Assembly: GCA_002348365.1 (NCBI GenBank)
Contig: DEBC01000110.1
Span: 1-25,258 of the forward strand
Length of the DNA: 25,258 nucleotides
Source: Alphaproteobacteria bacterium UBA2966
GTDB lineage: Bacteria > Pseudomonadota > Alphaproteobacteria > UBA2966
Direction of reading: 5' to 3'
Shown here: piece by piece, positions 15,657 through 23,859 of the stretch
Numbering within the stretch: position 1 is the stretch's first letter
How the letters are laid out: each line of letters starts with the position of its first letter
Program-made: the position numbers and the translations under genes
Notes under the pieces: generated by a model
What the model saw: only the letters and a program-made list of their open reading frames with translations
Told to the model about the DNA's origin: nothing
Databases searched by the model: none

Positions 15657-16619
15657 TCAACTGGCCTCGGTTTGGGGCTCGGTCCAGGTTGCGCCGCGGT
15701 GACCTCGAAGGTTGCCCAGCACCTCGCCATGGACGGCAAAGTATCCCGACGCCACCGGATAAAGCTTGTCTGCAACGACCCCGTGGAATTCGGGCAGCAC
15801 ATGGAATGGCACTGCGGGGCACAGGTGGTGTTCGGAATGATAGGACATGTTCCAGAACAGCGCGTGTAACCAACCCGGTGCCCGTGTGGTTCGAGTGTTC
15901 TTGGTGAGGTCGGCACTCTCCTCGCATTCGGCATGTTCCGCTATGCGGAGCCAGCGCATGAAGGGTTCACCCAGAAAGCGCGGGAGGACCCACAGCCAGA
16001 GCGGCATCCAGGACTGCGCAAGCACGGCACCAAGAGCGATTGCTCCGTATACGGCCAGAATGAGGCGACCTTCTCGCTTGGTCTTTTCAATGGTGCTGTC
16101 CGGAATGAAGTGACGGTGTTTCTCTGCGATCTTTCCGAAAGGAAGGGAAACCATCCAGTTGACTCCCCGGATCCAGAATGGAATGGCTGATACGTAGTAC
16201 AGGTAGTCCCAAACCGTTGAGTTCCTGGGGAGTACCATGTCCGGGTCGCTACCGCGTATCTGAGTGTAACGGTGGTGCGCCAAATGTGAGTGCCGGAACA
16301 TGTTCGGTGGCACCATGTAGATCAGGCAGACCAGCCAAAAGGCGCCTTCGTTCAGCCAACGCGTGCGGAAAGGCGTTGCATGGGAGCATTCGTGCACGGG
16401 TGCGAAGAGCAGGGCCATGACCATACCGTGCAAAATCATCGCAGGCAGAAGCCACCAGGTGCCTATGCTCAAAACGACCAGTGCGCCCGTGGCAATCAAG
16501 ACCAAGAGGTGCCTGGCCAGGAATAGCAGCCCTCGGGCGTCACTTCTGCGATCTGTGTATTGCTTGAGAGATTTGCGGTCGATGACGGCTTCACGTCCGA
16601 AAGCGAAATCAGATGTCAT
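15657..16619 (-). CDS. Membrane fatty acid desaturase family protein
   Basis: A 320-residue integral membrane di-iron enzyme. The three histidine boxes are present: HECSH (76-80), HLAHH (112-116) and HSEHH (261-265). Hydrophobic stretches around residues 31-60, 62-75, 92-107 and 190-215 fit the usual four-helix arrangement. The family introduces double bonds or hydroxyl groups into acyl chains, carotenoids or other hydrophobic substrates; the FRHSHLAHHRYT and AEHAECEE segments are common in proteins annotated simply as fatty acid desaturase. The start at 16619 is preceded by a GAGG site. It is divergent from the LacI-type regulator, and a LacI palindrome lies just downstream of its likely promoter, so it is probably a target of that regulator. 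Confidence 0.85.
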   Translation of the reverse strand: MTSDFAFGREAVIDRKSLKQYTDRRSDARGLLFLARHLLVLIATGALVVLSIGTWWLLPAMILHGMVMALLFAPVHECSHATPFRTRWLNEGAFWLVCLIYMVPPNMFRHSHLAHHRYTQIRGSDPDMVLPRNSTVWDYLYYVSAIPFWIRGVNWMVSLPFGKIAEKHRHFIPDSTIEKTKREGRLILAVYGAIALGAVLAQSWMPLWLWVLPRFLGEPFMRWLRIAEHAECEESADLTKNTRTTRAPGWLHALFWNMSYHSEHHLCPAVPFHVLPEFHGVVADKLYPVASGYFAVHGEVLGNLRGHRGATWTEPQTEAS

Positions 16620-16652
16620 TTTTATGCGCCTCGAGATCCAGTATGATGTGTT

Positions 16653-16666
16653 TGTAAGCGCTTACA
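16653..16666. promoter_or_regulatory. LacI-family operator palindrome TGTAAGCGCTTACA
   Basis: A perfect 14-base palindrome with the central CG step that LacI/PurR-type proteins recognise. It lies between the divergent desaturase and lacI-type genes, about 57 bases upstream of the regulator start and 34 upstream of the desaturase start. It sits just downstream of the predicted desaturase transcription start, where a bound repressor would block initiation. I saw no second perfect copy in the window. Confidence 0.8.
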
Positions 16667-16675
16667 TTTAAAACG

Positions 16676-16704
16676 ATTGTATTAACTACTCATCACCCGA
16701 TCAA
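16676..16704 (-). promoter_or_regulatory. Predicted sigma70-type promoter for the desaturase gene
   Basis: On the minus strand a TTGATC box (16704-16699) is followed after exactly 17 bases by TACAAT (16681-16676), close to the sigma70 consensus. Transcription would start near 16669, placing the LacI palindrome 16666-16653 just after the start. The 5' leader to the ATG at 16619 would be about 50 bases. Confidence 0.6.
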
Positions 16705-16722
16705 GAGCGATAAGATTGCCCC

Positions 16723-17805
16723 ATGTCTGATGACGGTATTCCCACGGATGAACTGGGTGAACTCGCGGTAGATCGTCAAGTTGGTCACCGACGCACGACA
16801 CTGGCGGATGTCGCCCGAGTCGCACGGGTTTCAACTGCAACCGTCTCCCGATTCTTCAGCTCTCCGGATACGGTGAGTTCCGCACTCCGAGCGCGTGTTG
16901 AAACCGCCGTACGCGATTTGCACTACGTGCCTGATGCTTCGGCCCGCGCACTGGTCACGGGCCGCACAAACACGTTGGGCTTCGTGATTCCAACCTTGGA
17001 CGTGGCGACATTTGCACTGGGTGTTCAGTCTTTTCAATCTCAGATTGCAGAATCGAATTACACGTCACTCATGGCCAATTCGAACTACGATCTGGCCGAG
17101 GAGGCAAGACAGGTACGCGCCCTGGTGGCACGTGGGGTGGACGGCATCGTGATGGTCGGGATGGAGCATGAGGACGGCCTAACGAAGTTTCTGGATGAGT
17201 TCGAGATTCCGTTCGTCAACACTTGGGTTTACGAGCCGGATTCGGAATATCCGTGCGTCGGTTTTGACAATCGTGAGGCGATGCGGCGAATGGGCCGCTA
17301 CGTGCTCGATATGGGTCATCGGGATGTCGCGCTCATCATCGGTGGTTTGAGTGATGAGAACGACCGGTCGAGGGGACGGATCGAAGGTCTTCAGAAAGCC
17401 ATGGCGGAGCGCGGATTGAGCCTGCCATCCGATCGAATTATCGAACGGAAGTATGGCATTACCGAAGGTCGGGATGCGTTTCGCCAGCTCATGGCACTGG
17501 AGTCACCGCCTACGGCAGTCATCTGCGGCAGCGATGTTTACGCGATCGGCGCCATCCTGGATTGCGAGCGCATGGGTATACGGGTACCTGAAGATGTCTC
17601 GGTTTCGGGTTTTGACGACCTCGAGATATCTCGGCACCTGAACCCGTCACTGACGGCGGTGAATGTGCCGGCCCGAGAGATGGGCCGCCTGGCCGCAGAT
17701 TACCTCTTGGCCCGATTGGCTGACCAACCTGCTGCGAAGCGCACGGAACTCGATTGCGTGTTAAGCGTGCGCAACTCGGTGGCACCGCCACCAGTTCGAA
17801 CGTGA
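16723..17805 (+). CDS. LacI family transcriptional regulator
   Basis: The 360-residue product has the classic layout. After a nonconserved 22-residue N-terminal tail, the helix-turn-helix TTLADVARVARVSTATVSRF (26-45) and hinge (HYVPDASARALVTGRT) are followed by a periplasmic-binding-protein-like effector domain (LGFVIPTLD onward, with GVDGIVMVG, ALIIGG, TAVICGSDVYAIG and SVSGFDD). It should dimerise, bind an operator such as the palindrome at 16653-16666 and respond to a small metabolite. It is divergent from the desaturase and 52 bases before the AtzG-like/amidase pair on its own strand, so it may control both sides. The effector cannot be read from the sequence. Confidence 0.93.
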   Translation: MSDDGIPTDELGELAVDRQVGHRRTTLADVARVARVSTATVSRFFSSPDTVSSALRARVETAVRDLHYVPDASARALVTGRTNTLGFVIPTLDVATFALGVQSFQSQIAESNYTSLMANSNYDLAEEARQVRALVARGVDGIVMVGMEHEDGLTKFLDEFEIPFVNTWVYEPDSEYPCVGFDNREAMRRMGRYVLDMGHRDVALIIGGLSDENDRSRGRIEGLQKAMAERGLSLPSDRIIERKYGITEGRDAFRQLMALESPPTAVICGSDVYAIGAILDCERMGIRVPEDVSVSGFDDLEISRHLNPSLTAVNVPAREMGRLAADYLLARLADQPAAKRTELDCVLSVRNSVAPPPVRT

Positions 17806-17857
17806 GTTCAAACCCGTTGAGAATACCTGTGCATCGTCATTGAGAATGGAGAGTCCT

Positions 17858-18067
17858 ATGGAAGACGACCCCAATCGAACCGAGAGTACCCGCAGGCAGA
17901 TCCATGAAGAGTACGGTATCGAACTTGACGATGCGCACCTGAATTCCGTCATGTCGGAAACGGATCGGATCCTCAAAGTCGCACGCACGCTTCAACCGTC
18001 TCTCTCGTTCGATCAGGAGCCGGGAGATTTCCCGGCCAGTCTCGCCCGATTGAGGGACTCGTCATAA
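17858..18067 (+). CDS. GatC/AtzG-like small amidase subunit
   Basis: A 69-residue, helical, acidic protein encoded directly before an amidase. The core IELDDAHLNSVMSETDRIL, then a spacer, FDQEPGDF and a C-terminal SLARL, follows the pattern of small GatC/AtzG-type partners (DUF4089 group), which wrap around and stabilise their amidase. In the cyanuric acid pathway AtzG plays this role for the amidase AtzE. Similarity is by pattern only. I start at the ATG at 17858, with GGAG six bases upstream; earlier in-frame starts at 17840 (TTG) and 17846 exist. Its TAA stop overlaps the natural start position of the amidase, indicating coupling. Confidence 0.65.
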   Translation: MEDDPNRTESTRRQIHEEYGIELDDAHLNSVMSETDRILKVARTLQPSLSFDQEPGDFPASLARLRDSS

Positions 18068-19476
18068 CAGATATCACTCACCTGAGCCTGACCGAAGTCG
18101 CGACCGCGATTCGGCAGAAGCGCGTATCGTCCGTCGAGGTGACACGAGCGTGTCTGGCACGAATCGAAGCGTATCAGCCCGCGCTGAACTGTTTCATAAA
18201 CGTCGAATCCGACGACGTTCTGGCGGCGGCGCAGGCCGCAGACCAGAAACTCTCCCGTGATCCCGACTCATGCGGTCCGCTCCACGGCGTACCGCTTGCA
18301 CACAAGGATATGTTCTATCGTGCCGGGAAGGTCTGCACGTGCGGATCAGAGATCCGCCGACATTGGCGCCCCGATTACACGGCGACGTTGATCGAGCGGT
18401 TAGAAGGCGCGGGGGCGCTCCAGGTCGGCACACTGAATATGATTGAGTTCGCTGCGGGTTCTACGGGTCACAACGAGCATTTCGGGGATTGCTTCAATCC
18501 CTGGAACACTGATTACTCGCCCGGCGCGTCTTCCAGCGGGTCAGGATCCGCCGTGGCCGCAAGACTGGTATACGGTGCCATGGGGTCCGATACCGGGGGA
18601 TCCGTCAGATTGCCAGCGATGCAGTGTGGGCTCGTCGGACTCAAACCTGGTTATGGTCGGATCAGCCGTCACGGTGCCATGCCCCGATCCTACGCCACCG
18701 ATTCGATGGGGCCTCTGACGCGAACGGTACAGGATTGCGCCCGAATCACCGGGGTGATCGCTGGGTATGACCCGATGGACGGATTGACCGCCCAAATCGA
18801 AGTGCCGAATTACGAAGCCCAACTCGAAGATGATGTACGAGGTATGCGAATCGGCGTACCAACGAGTTACTTTTACGATGAAGTCGATCCCGAGATGGAA
18901 GCGGCTGTTCGGGCCAGCCTCGATGTCTATCGCCAAATTGGCGTCGAGATCGTGGAAGTGGACATCCCCGATCTGGAGCAGATCTATGAACTGGCGCAGG
19001 TTGGGCTCAAGGCGGAAGCGTCGGCAATCCATGAAGAATGGCTGCGAACGCGGCCTCGTGACTATTCCGATGGCATTCGCGGCGAGTTGGAGAGCGGGCT
19101 GTTGATCCCAGCAATCAGATACCTCGAAGCCCACCGTATGCGTGAGCCGACGATGGCGAACTTTGTCGAACAGGTGTTCAGCAAGGTCGATGTTCTTCAC
19201 GTCCCCGTCAGCGAGCAACCGGCTCCGAAGATGGACGATGTCAGCCCCCACAATGCCGAACGGGCGGCGGAGTTGATGCACCGCTGCGCCCGTCTGACCC
19301 GTCCAGTCGGCTATATGGGTTTGCCGGCACTGGCTGTGCCTTGCGGCTTCAACGAGATCGGTTTGCCCCTTGGATTTCAGATCATTGGTCGCCCGTTCTC
19401 AGAGGCCCGGCTGTTCACGCTCGGGCATGCTTATCAGCGCGAGACCGACTGGCATCTGCAGGCACCTCCGCTATAG
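18064..19476 (+). CDS. Amidase signature family hydrolase with apparent ATA start
   Basis: This enzyme hydrolyses a linear amide with a Ser-cisSer-Lys triad. Counting from the GTG at 18139, the triad is Lys56 in LAHKDMF, Ser131 in PGASSSGSG and Ser155 in DTGGSVR, with the spacings (75 and 24) of fatty acid amide hydrolase. The C-terminal part (LPALAVPCGF, LGFQIIGRPF) is complete. The usual amidase N-terminus, ITHLSLTEVATAIRQ followed by RVSSVEVTRACLARI, is encoded upstream of that GTG, in frame back to position 18064. No ATG, GTG or TTG is available there, and the codon overlapping the previous stop is ATA (ATAA in place of the usual ATGA). The full protein would have 470 residues, or 445 from GTG. 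It follows the AtzG-like subunit and is probably in complex with it. Confidence 0.85.
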   Translation: MTDITHLSLTEVATAIRQKRVSSVEVTRACLARIEAYQPALNCFINVESDDVLAAAQAADQKLSRDPDSCGPLHGVPLAHKDMFYRAGKVCTCGSEIRRHWRPDYTATLIERLEGAGALQVGTLNMIEFAAGSTGHNEHFGDCFNPWNTDYSPGASSSGSGSAVAARLVYGAMGSDTGGSVRLPAMQCGLVGLKPGYGRISRHGAMPRSYATDSMGPLTRTVQDCARITGVIAGYDPMDGLTAQIEVPNYEAQLEDDVRGMRIGVPTSYFYDEVDPEMEAAVRASLDVYRQIGVEIVEVDIPDLEQIYELAQVGLKAEASAIHEEWLRTRPRDYSDGIRGELESGLLIPAIRYLEAHRMREPTMANFVEQVFSKVDVLHVPVSEQPAPKMDDVSPHNAERAAELMHRCARLTRPVGYMGLPALAVPCGFNEIGLPLGFQIIGRPFSEARLFTLGHAYQRETDWHLQAPPL

Positions 19477-19602
19477 GTGTGCTTGCAATTTGCCCGGGTC
19501 CAACTCATATTGACGTTCGTGGGGGCTCAGACGGTCTCCCCGCAATCTAAGGCAATAGCGCCCAAGTGCCGTCGCAATCCTGCAAGTGTAGGAGGGCGAC
19601 CA

Positions 19603-20405
19603 ATGGGTCAATTGCCACTCTCTCTCGAACCTCAAGAACTCATCGAATCACTGGCATCGGTCCGACGTCCGATGATATTCGACGTGCGAAAGCATCCTGC
19701 CTACCTCGAGTCGGACATCGTGATCGCGACTGCGTCCTGGCGGGATCCTCAAACCGTTCATCACTGGCAGGAAGGCTTTCGCACCCAGGATGATGTGGTC
19801 GTCTACTGCATTCACGGACATCAGATGAGCCAAAGTGTCGCGGCCTTGCTCCGTGAAGCCGGACTGGCCGCACACTATCTGATCGGCGGTATCGACGGCT
19901 ATGTCGAGGCGGGAGGGCCCACCGTAGCTCGTGAATCACTGCCGGAGCGAGGTCCCGATGGCCGAAGCCGTTGGGTGACACGGGCACGGCCAAAAATCGA
20001 CCAAATTGCCTGTCCCTGGCTGGTACGGCGGTTCATCGATGCCGATGCAGCATTCCTCTATGTGGAAACGGACTGGGTGCATGCCGTCGGCGACGTCACC
20101 GGCGCGACGCTCTTCGATGTGGAGGGCGTCGAACTTACCCATCAGGACGGTCGTTGCAGTTTCGATGCCTTCATTGACCGGTTTGATATCCACGATGCGG
20201 CACTCGACGCACTCGCGGACATCGTCCGTGGCGTCGACACAGGTAATCCGATCTATCTCCGGAAAGCGCCAGTCTCGTCGCGATATCTCTGGGTCTCGCG
20301 GCTCTTCATACCGACGACATCGACATGCTGGATGCTGGTATGGGCGTGTATGACGCTTTGTACGACGACTGCCGTAACCGCGTAGAGAGCGGTGCAGGGA
20401 CATGA
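19603..20405 (+). CDS. Rhodanese-ChrB fusion protein, frameshifted near 20250
   Basis: The N-terminal half (1-110) is a rhodanese-like domain with the active-site Cys69 in YCIHGHQMSQ. The second half (from about 117) is the ChrB C-terminal chromate resistance domain: WVTRARPKIDQIACPWLVRRF and CSFDAFIDRFDI. After VDTGNP the frame breaks. The continuing domain sequence, DLSPESASLVAISLGL, HTDDIDMLDAGMGVYDALYD, is read one frame back and ends with TGA at 20403-20405, overlapping the chrA ATG as ATGA. One extra base, best as a G after 20250, restores a 267-residue protein; without it translation stops at 20385 with an unrelated tail. AGGAGGG supports the start at 19603. It may be a real mutation or a sequencing error. 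Confidence 0.85.
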
Positions 20406-21787
20406 CCGGGCAAGCAGGGAGTGAAATCGAGGGCGGGGTCGCGGAGGTTCCGTTCCGTGATGCCGTCATGGTCTGGCTGAAAATCGGTCTCCTGAGTTTC
20501 GGCGGACCGGCCGGCCAGATTGCTATGATGCACCGTGTCCTCGTGGACGAGAAAAGATGGATCGGCGAAGCCAGGTACTTGCACGCCTTGAATTACTGCA
20601 TGCTGCTGCCGGGCCCTGAAGCGCAGCAACTTGCGACATACGTCGGCTGGCTACTCCATCGCACTCTGGGCGGCCTGGTCGCCGGGATCCTGTTCATCCT
20701 TCCGGGCGCGTTGGTGATGCTGGCGCTCAGTATCGTTTACGCGCTTTACAGTGACCTTCCGCTCATCAATGCACTTTTCTTCGGGATCAAGGCAGCGGTC
20801 CTGGCGATCGTTGTGGAGGCAGTACTGCGCATCGGTCGCCGCGCCCTTGGCAACCACGCCATGTACGCCATCGCGGCACTCGCTTTCGTCGCGATTTTCT
20901 TTTTTTCGGTGCCGTTCCCGCTCATTGTCGTAGGGGCGGCACTCATCGGCTTTCTAGGGGCGCAGTTCGACCCTGACCGATTTGTGGTCATCCACGGACA
21001 TGGGGGATCGGATGCCGAAGCTGTCGCTGATGCGGCCCTCGCATCGGGCAGACTCGATCACACGCGGCCATCGCTGGCCCAGGCCATTCGCGTCGTTGCC
21101 ATCTGTCTGCCACTTTGGTTCGGTCCCACGGTCCTGGCGCTGTTGATGCTGGGCGGAGAGGATGCCTTCACCCAGATCGGCTGGTTCTTCAGCAAGCTCG
21201 CGGTCGTGACATTTGGTGGAGCCTACGCCGTACTCGCCTACATGGCTCAGCAGGCTGTCGAGGCCTATGGCTGGCTGGCGCCGGGCGAAATGCTGGATGG
21301 ACTCGGTCTGGCTGAGACCACGCCTGGGCCTCTGATCATGGTGGTTCAGTTCGTGGGGTATCTGGCGGCGTTCCGCAACCCGGGCGTCCTCGATCCACTG
21401 ACCGCAGGCGTTATCGGTGCGGCGCTGGCCACGTGGGTGACTTTCGTACCCTGTTTCCTTTGGATCTTCCTGGGTGCGCCCCACATCGAGAAACTTCGGG
21501 ACAATACGAACCTCAGCGCTGCTTTGTCGGGGATTACGGCAGCGGTTGTGGGCGTCGTGCTCAACCTCGCAGTCTGGTTTGGCATGCACGTCGTGTTCAA
21601 GGAGGTGGGCACACTGGAACTTGGTGTGTTCGCATTGCCTCTTCCCGTAGTGGCCAGTACCGACTTCGCTGCACTGGGCCTGAGTCTGTTCGCCATCTGG
21701 TTAACCTTCGGCAAGCATCTGGGCCTGTTCGTGACTCTCGGCTTGACCGCAGCCGCGGGTATTTTGATCAGCTTCATACCCTTGTAA
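20402..21787 (+). CDS. chrA: ChrA family chromate efflux transporter, two-domain form
   Basis: A 461-residue inner-membrane protein with about ten hydrophobic segments in two homologous halves. The first half has LSFGGPAGQIAMMHR, EKRW and LLPGPEAQQLATYVGW; the second repeats them as VTFGGAYAVLAYMAQQ and TTPGPLIMVVQFVGYLA. These pairs are hallmarks of ChrA. The family expels chromate taken up through sulfate transporters, using the membrane potential. Its ATG overlaps the restored stop of the rhodanese-ChrB gene, the usual chrB-chrA arrangement. A hydrophilic loop near residues 195-225 links the halves. It lies between amidase and hydantoinase genes on one strand, which is an unusual setting for a metal resistance module. 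Confidence 0.93.
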   Translation: MTGQAGSEIEGGVAEVPFRDAVMVWLKIGLLSFGGPAGQIAMMHRVLVDEKRWIGEARYLHALNYCMLLPGPEAQQLATYVGWLLHRTLGGLVAGILFILPGALVMLALSIVYALYSDLPLINALFFGIKAAVLAIVVEAVLRIGRRALGNHAMYAIAALAFVAIFFFSVPFPLIVVGAALIGFLGAQFDPDRFVVIHGHGGSDAEAVADAALASGRLDHTRPSLAQAIRVVAICLPLWFGPTVLALLMLGGEDAFTQIGWFFSKLAVVTFGGAYAVLAYMAQQAVEAYGWLAPGEMLDGLGLAETTPGPLIMVVQFVGYLAAFRNPGVLDPLTAGVIGAALATWVTFVPCFLWIFLGAPHIEKLRDNTNLSAALSGITAAVVGVVLNLAVWFGMHVVFKEVGTLELGVFALPLPVVASTDFAALGLSLFAIWLTFGKHLGLFVTLGLTAAAGILISFIPL

Positions 21788-21855
21788 GCCAACACCTCGA
21801 CAAGCCGGGACCCGAAAGGTATGCCTATCCGGGGCATGACATAGATAGGCGCAAA

Positions 21856-23859
21856 ATGAGCTGGCATCTGGGCATCGACATCGGCGGAACCTTCACGGAC
21901 GTGGTGGCACACGACAGTTCCACCGGTGACTCGCGCACGGCAAAAGTATGGAGCGTCAAGGACGACCCTCGCGCGACAATTGGGTCGGCATTGGAGAGCC
22001 TCGGTCTGTTAGCGACGGATGTGCGCATGCTGACGTTTGGCACGACGATCGTGACCAATGCCATCATTCAAGGACAGCTCGGACGCGTGGCGCTCCTGAC
22101 AACGTCCGGGTTCGGCGACGTTCTGGATATTGCCCGCCAAAACCGCCAGATCGTTTACGATATTGCAACGCCGCCGCGCGAACCCGCGCCGGTTCCCCGC
22201 GATCTTCGATTCGAGATCGATGCCCGAATGGGGCACGACGGAAGCACGCTGTCGCCCCTCGATTCAATGCAAGTTAAGGATATTTTGAAGTCGGTCGACG
22301 GCAACATCGATGCGGTCGCGGTTTCGCTACTCCATGCCTACGCCAATGGCGAGCACGAGGAGGAGGTTGGCGAGGTCTGCCGAGGACAGATTGAGCACGT
22401 TTCTCTGTCCCATCAGGTATGGCCACAGCTGAAAGAGTACGAACGAACACTGGCCACTGTGCTCAATGCCGGTGTCATGCCCATAGTGGCAAATTATGTG
22501 GCCACTCTGGATTCGTTCTTGCCCGATGAGTTGCGTCTCGAGCTGTTCCACTCCGCCGGCGGCATGATGACTCCCGAGACGGCGACCGCCCTGCCGCTGT
22601 CATTGGCGCTCTCGGGGCCGGCAGCAGGTGTCGAGGCGGCCCGCGAGGTGGCGATGGATGTTGATGCGCCTCTTGCAATCAGTCTCGACATGGGCGGCAC
22701 GACAACGGATGTCTGCCTGATCGTCGATGGCCGGCCGGAGGTGCATGAGCAAGCCGAGGTCGGCCCGTGGAAAGTCAATCTACCGATGCTGGCCGTCCAT
22801 TCCATCGGTGCGGGCGGTGGTTCACTGGTAAGCCATGGCGCGGCGGGGTTGCAGGTCGGACCCGCTAGTGCTGGCGCCGACCCGGGCCCCGCGTGTTACG
22901 GCCGCGGGGGAACACGTCCCACGCTCACCGACGCCGCGGTTATTCTTGGATACCTGCAAGCTTCGGAAGACTCGGATGCGAGCGTGGCGATTCGCAAGGA
23001 CGCCGCGGAGAAGGCCTACGAAGGCATGGCCCGACAACTGGATATTCCGCTCACGCGGGCTGCCCGTGGTGTGGTGCGAGTTGCCAACGCCAATATGGCT
23101 CGCGCTTTGCGCAGGATCACCGTCGACAAAGGTGTCGATACCCGTGACTGCGTCCTTATTGCCTTTGGGGGTGCCGGTCCCATGTACGCCGCGGAACTGG
23201 CCAGGGACGTTGGAGTCAGCAGCGTCGTGGTTCCACGGGATTCGAGCCTGTTGTCCGCCGTCGGCTGCCTTGCAACGGCGCCGAGCTATACCCGGCAGAG
23301 GACCATTCGCCTGGCCAGGAGCAGTTGGGACGATGATGCGTTCCGGGATGTATGCGCGGCAATCGCGGAAGAGGCGAGGGAGAACCTATTGCGAGGTCGC
23401 CCGGGCGAATCCGAGGTTGCACTCACCTACCTCGCCTTCATGCGTTACATGGGGCAGAGTTACGCCATTGAGATTCCCTGCACGCCAGAGACCACTGCGG
23501 ATGAGTTCCGTGAGATGTTCTGGCAACGCCACCAAGAGCTGTATGGATACCATACGGATGAACCCTGGGAAGTACAGTCCCTGCGCGTGAGAGCGAGCAT
23601 GGACCCCGAGAGTCTGGGCACGGTGCGTCAAGATGTAACGGGCGAACCGCCTGTGCCTGACGCAACGGTGACCTGCTTCTACGACGGCGGCGGCATGGAT
23701 ACGCCGACTTACCGTCGCGAAAGTCTGACCCCAGGACATCGTCTGGAGGGACCGTTGATCGTCGCAGATGAAACATCCACGACCGTGGTGCCGCCCGGGT
23801 GCACAGTCGAAGCAACGGAGCACGGACATCTTCGCATTGATGTTGGAGAGTCGACATGA
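21856..23859 (+). CDS. Hydantoinase/oxoprolinase family protein, A subunit (HyuA-like)
   Basis: The 667-residue product belongs to the ATP-dependent hydantoinase/5-oxoprolinase/acetone carboxylase beta family. It has the ASKHA phosphate loops GIDIGGTFTDVV (6-17) and SLDMGGTTTDV (from 276), GAGGGS (from 318) and GADPGPACYGRGG (from 340). With HyuB it opens cyclic amides such as hydantoins, N-methylhydantoin or 5-oxoproline, or carboxylates ketones. The exact substrate is not predictable. The start at 21856 follows the family's usual beginning; the frame is open far upstream only as a shadow of chrA. Its TGA overlaps the ATG of the B subunit as ATGA, so equal synthesis is expected. A 68-base spacer separates it from chrA. 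Confidence 0.92.
   Translation: MSWHLGIDIGGTFTDVVAHDSSTGDSRTAKVWSVKDDPRATIGSALESLGLLATDVRMLTFGTTIVTNAIIQGQLGRVALLTTSGFGDVLDIARQNRQIVYDIATPPREPAPVPRDLRFEIDARMGHDGSTLSPLDSMQVKDILKSVDGNIDAVAVSLLHAYANGEHEEEVGEVCRGQIEHVSLSHQVWPQLKEYERTLATVLNAGVMPIVANYVATLDSFLPDELRLELFHSAGGMMTPETATALPLSLALSGPAAGVEAAREVAMDVDAPLAISLDMGGTTTDVCLIVDGRPEVHEQAEVGPWKVNLPMLAVHSIGAGGGSLVSHGAAGLQVGPASAGADPGPACYGRGGTRPTLTDAAVILGYLQASEDSDASVAIRKDAAEKAYEGMARQLDIPLTRAARGVVRVANANMARALRRITVDKGVDTRDCVLIAFGGAGPMYAAELARDVGVSSVVVPRDSSLLSAVGCLATAPSYTRQRTIRLARSSWDDDAFRDVCAAIAEEARENLLRGRPGESEVALTYLAFMRYMGQSYAIEIPCTPETTADEFREMFWQRHQELYGYHTDEPWEVQSLRVRASMDPESLGTVRQDVTGEPPVPDATVTCFYDGGGMDTPTYRRESLTPGHRLEGPLIVADETSTTVVPPGCTVEATEHGHLRIDVGEST

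Noticed and set aside
21433..21855. Long upstream extension of the HyuA frame
   Set aside because: It overlaps the chrA coding region in another frame and has no similarity to HyuA; the family start is at 21856.
20954..21912. Long minus-strand frames opposite chrA
   Set aside because: They mirror the third-position bias of chrA, and the products are rich in Arg, Pro and His without domain features.
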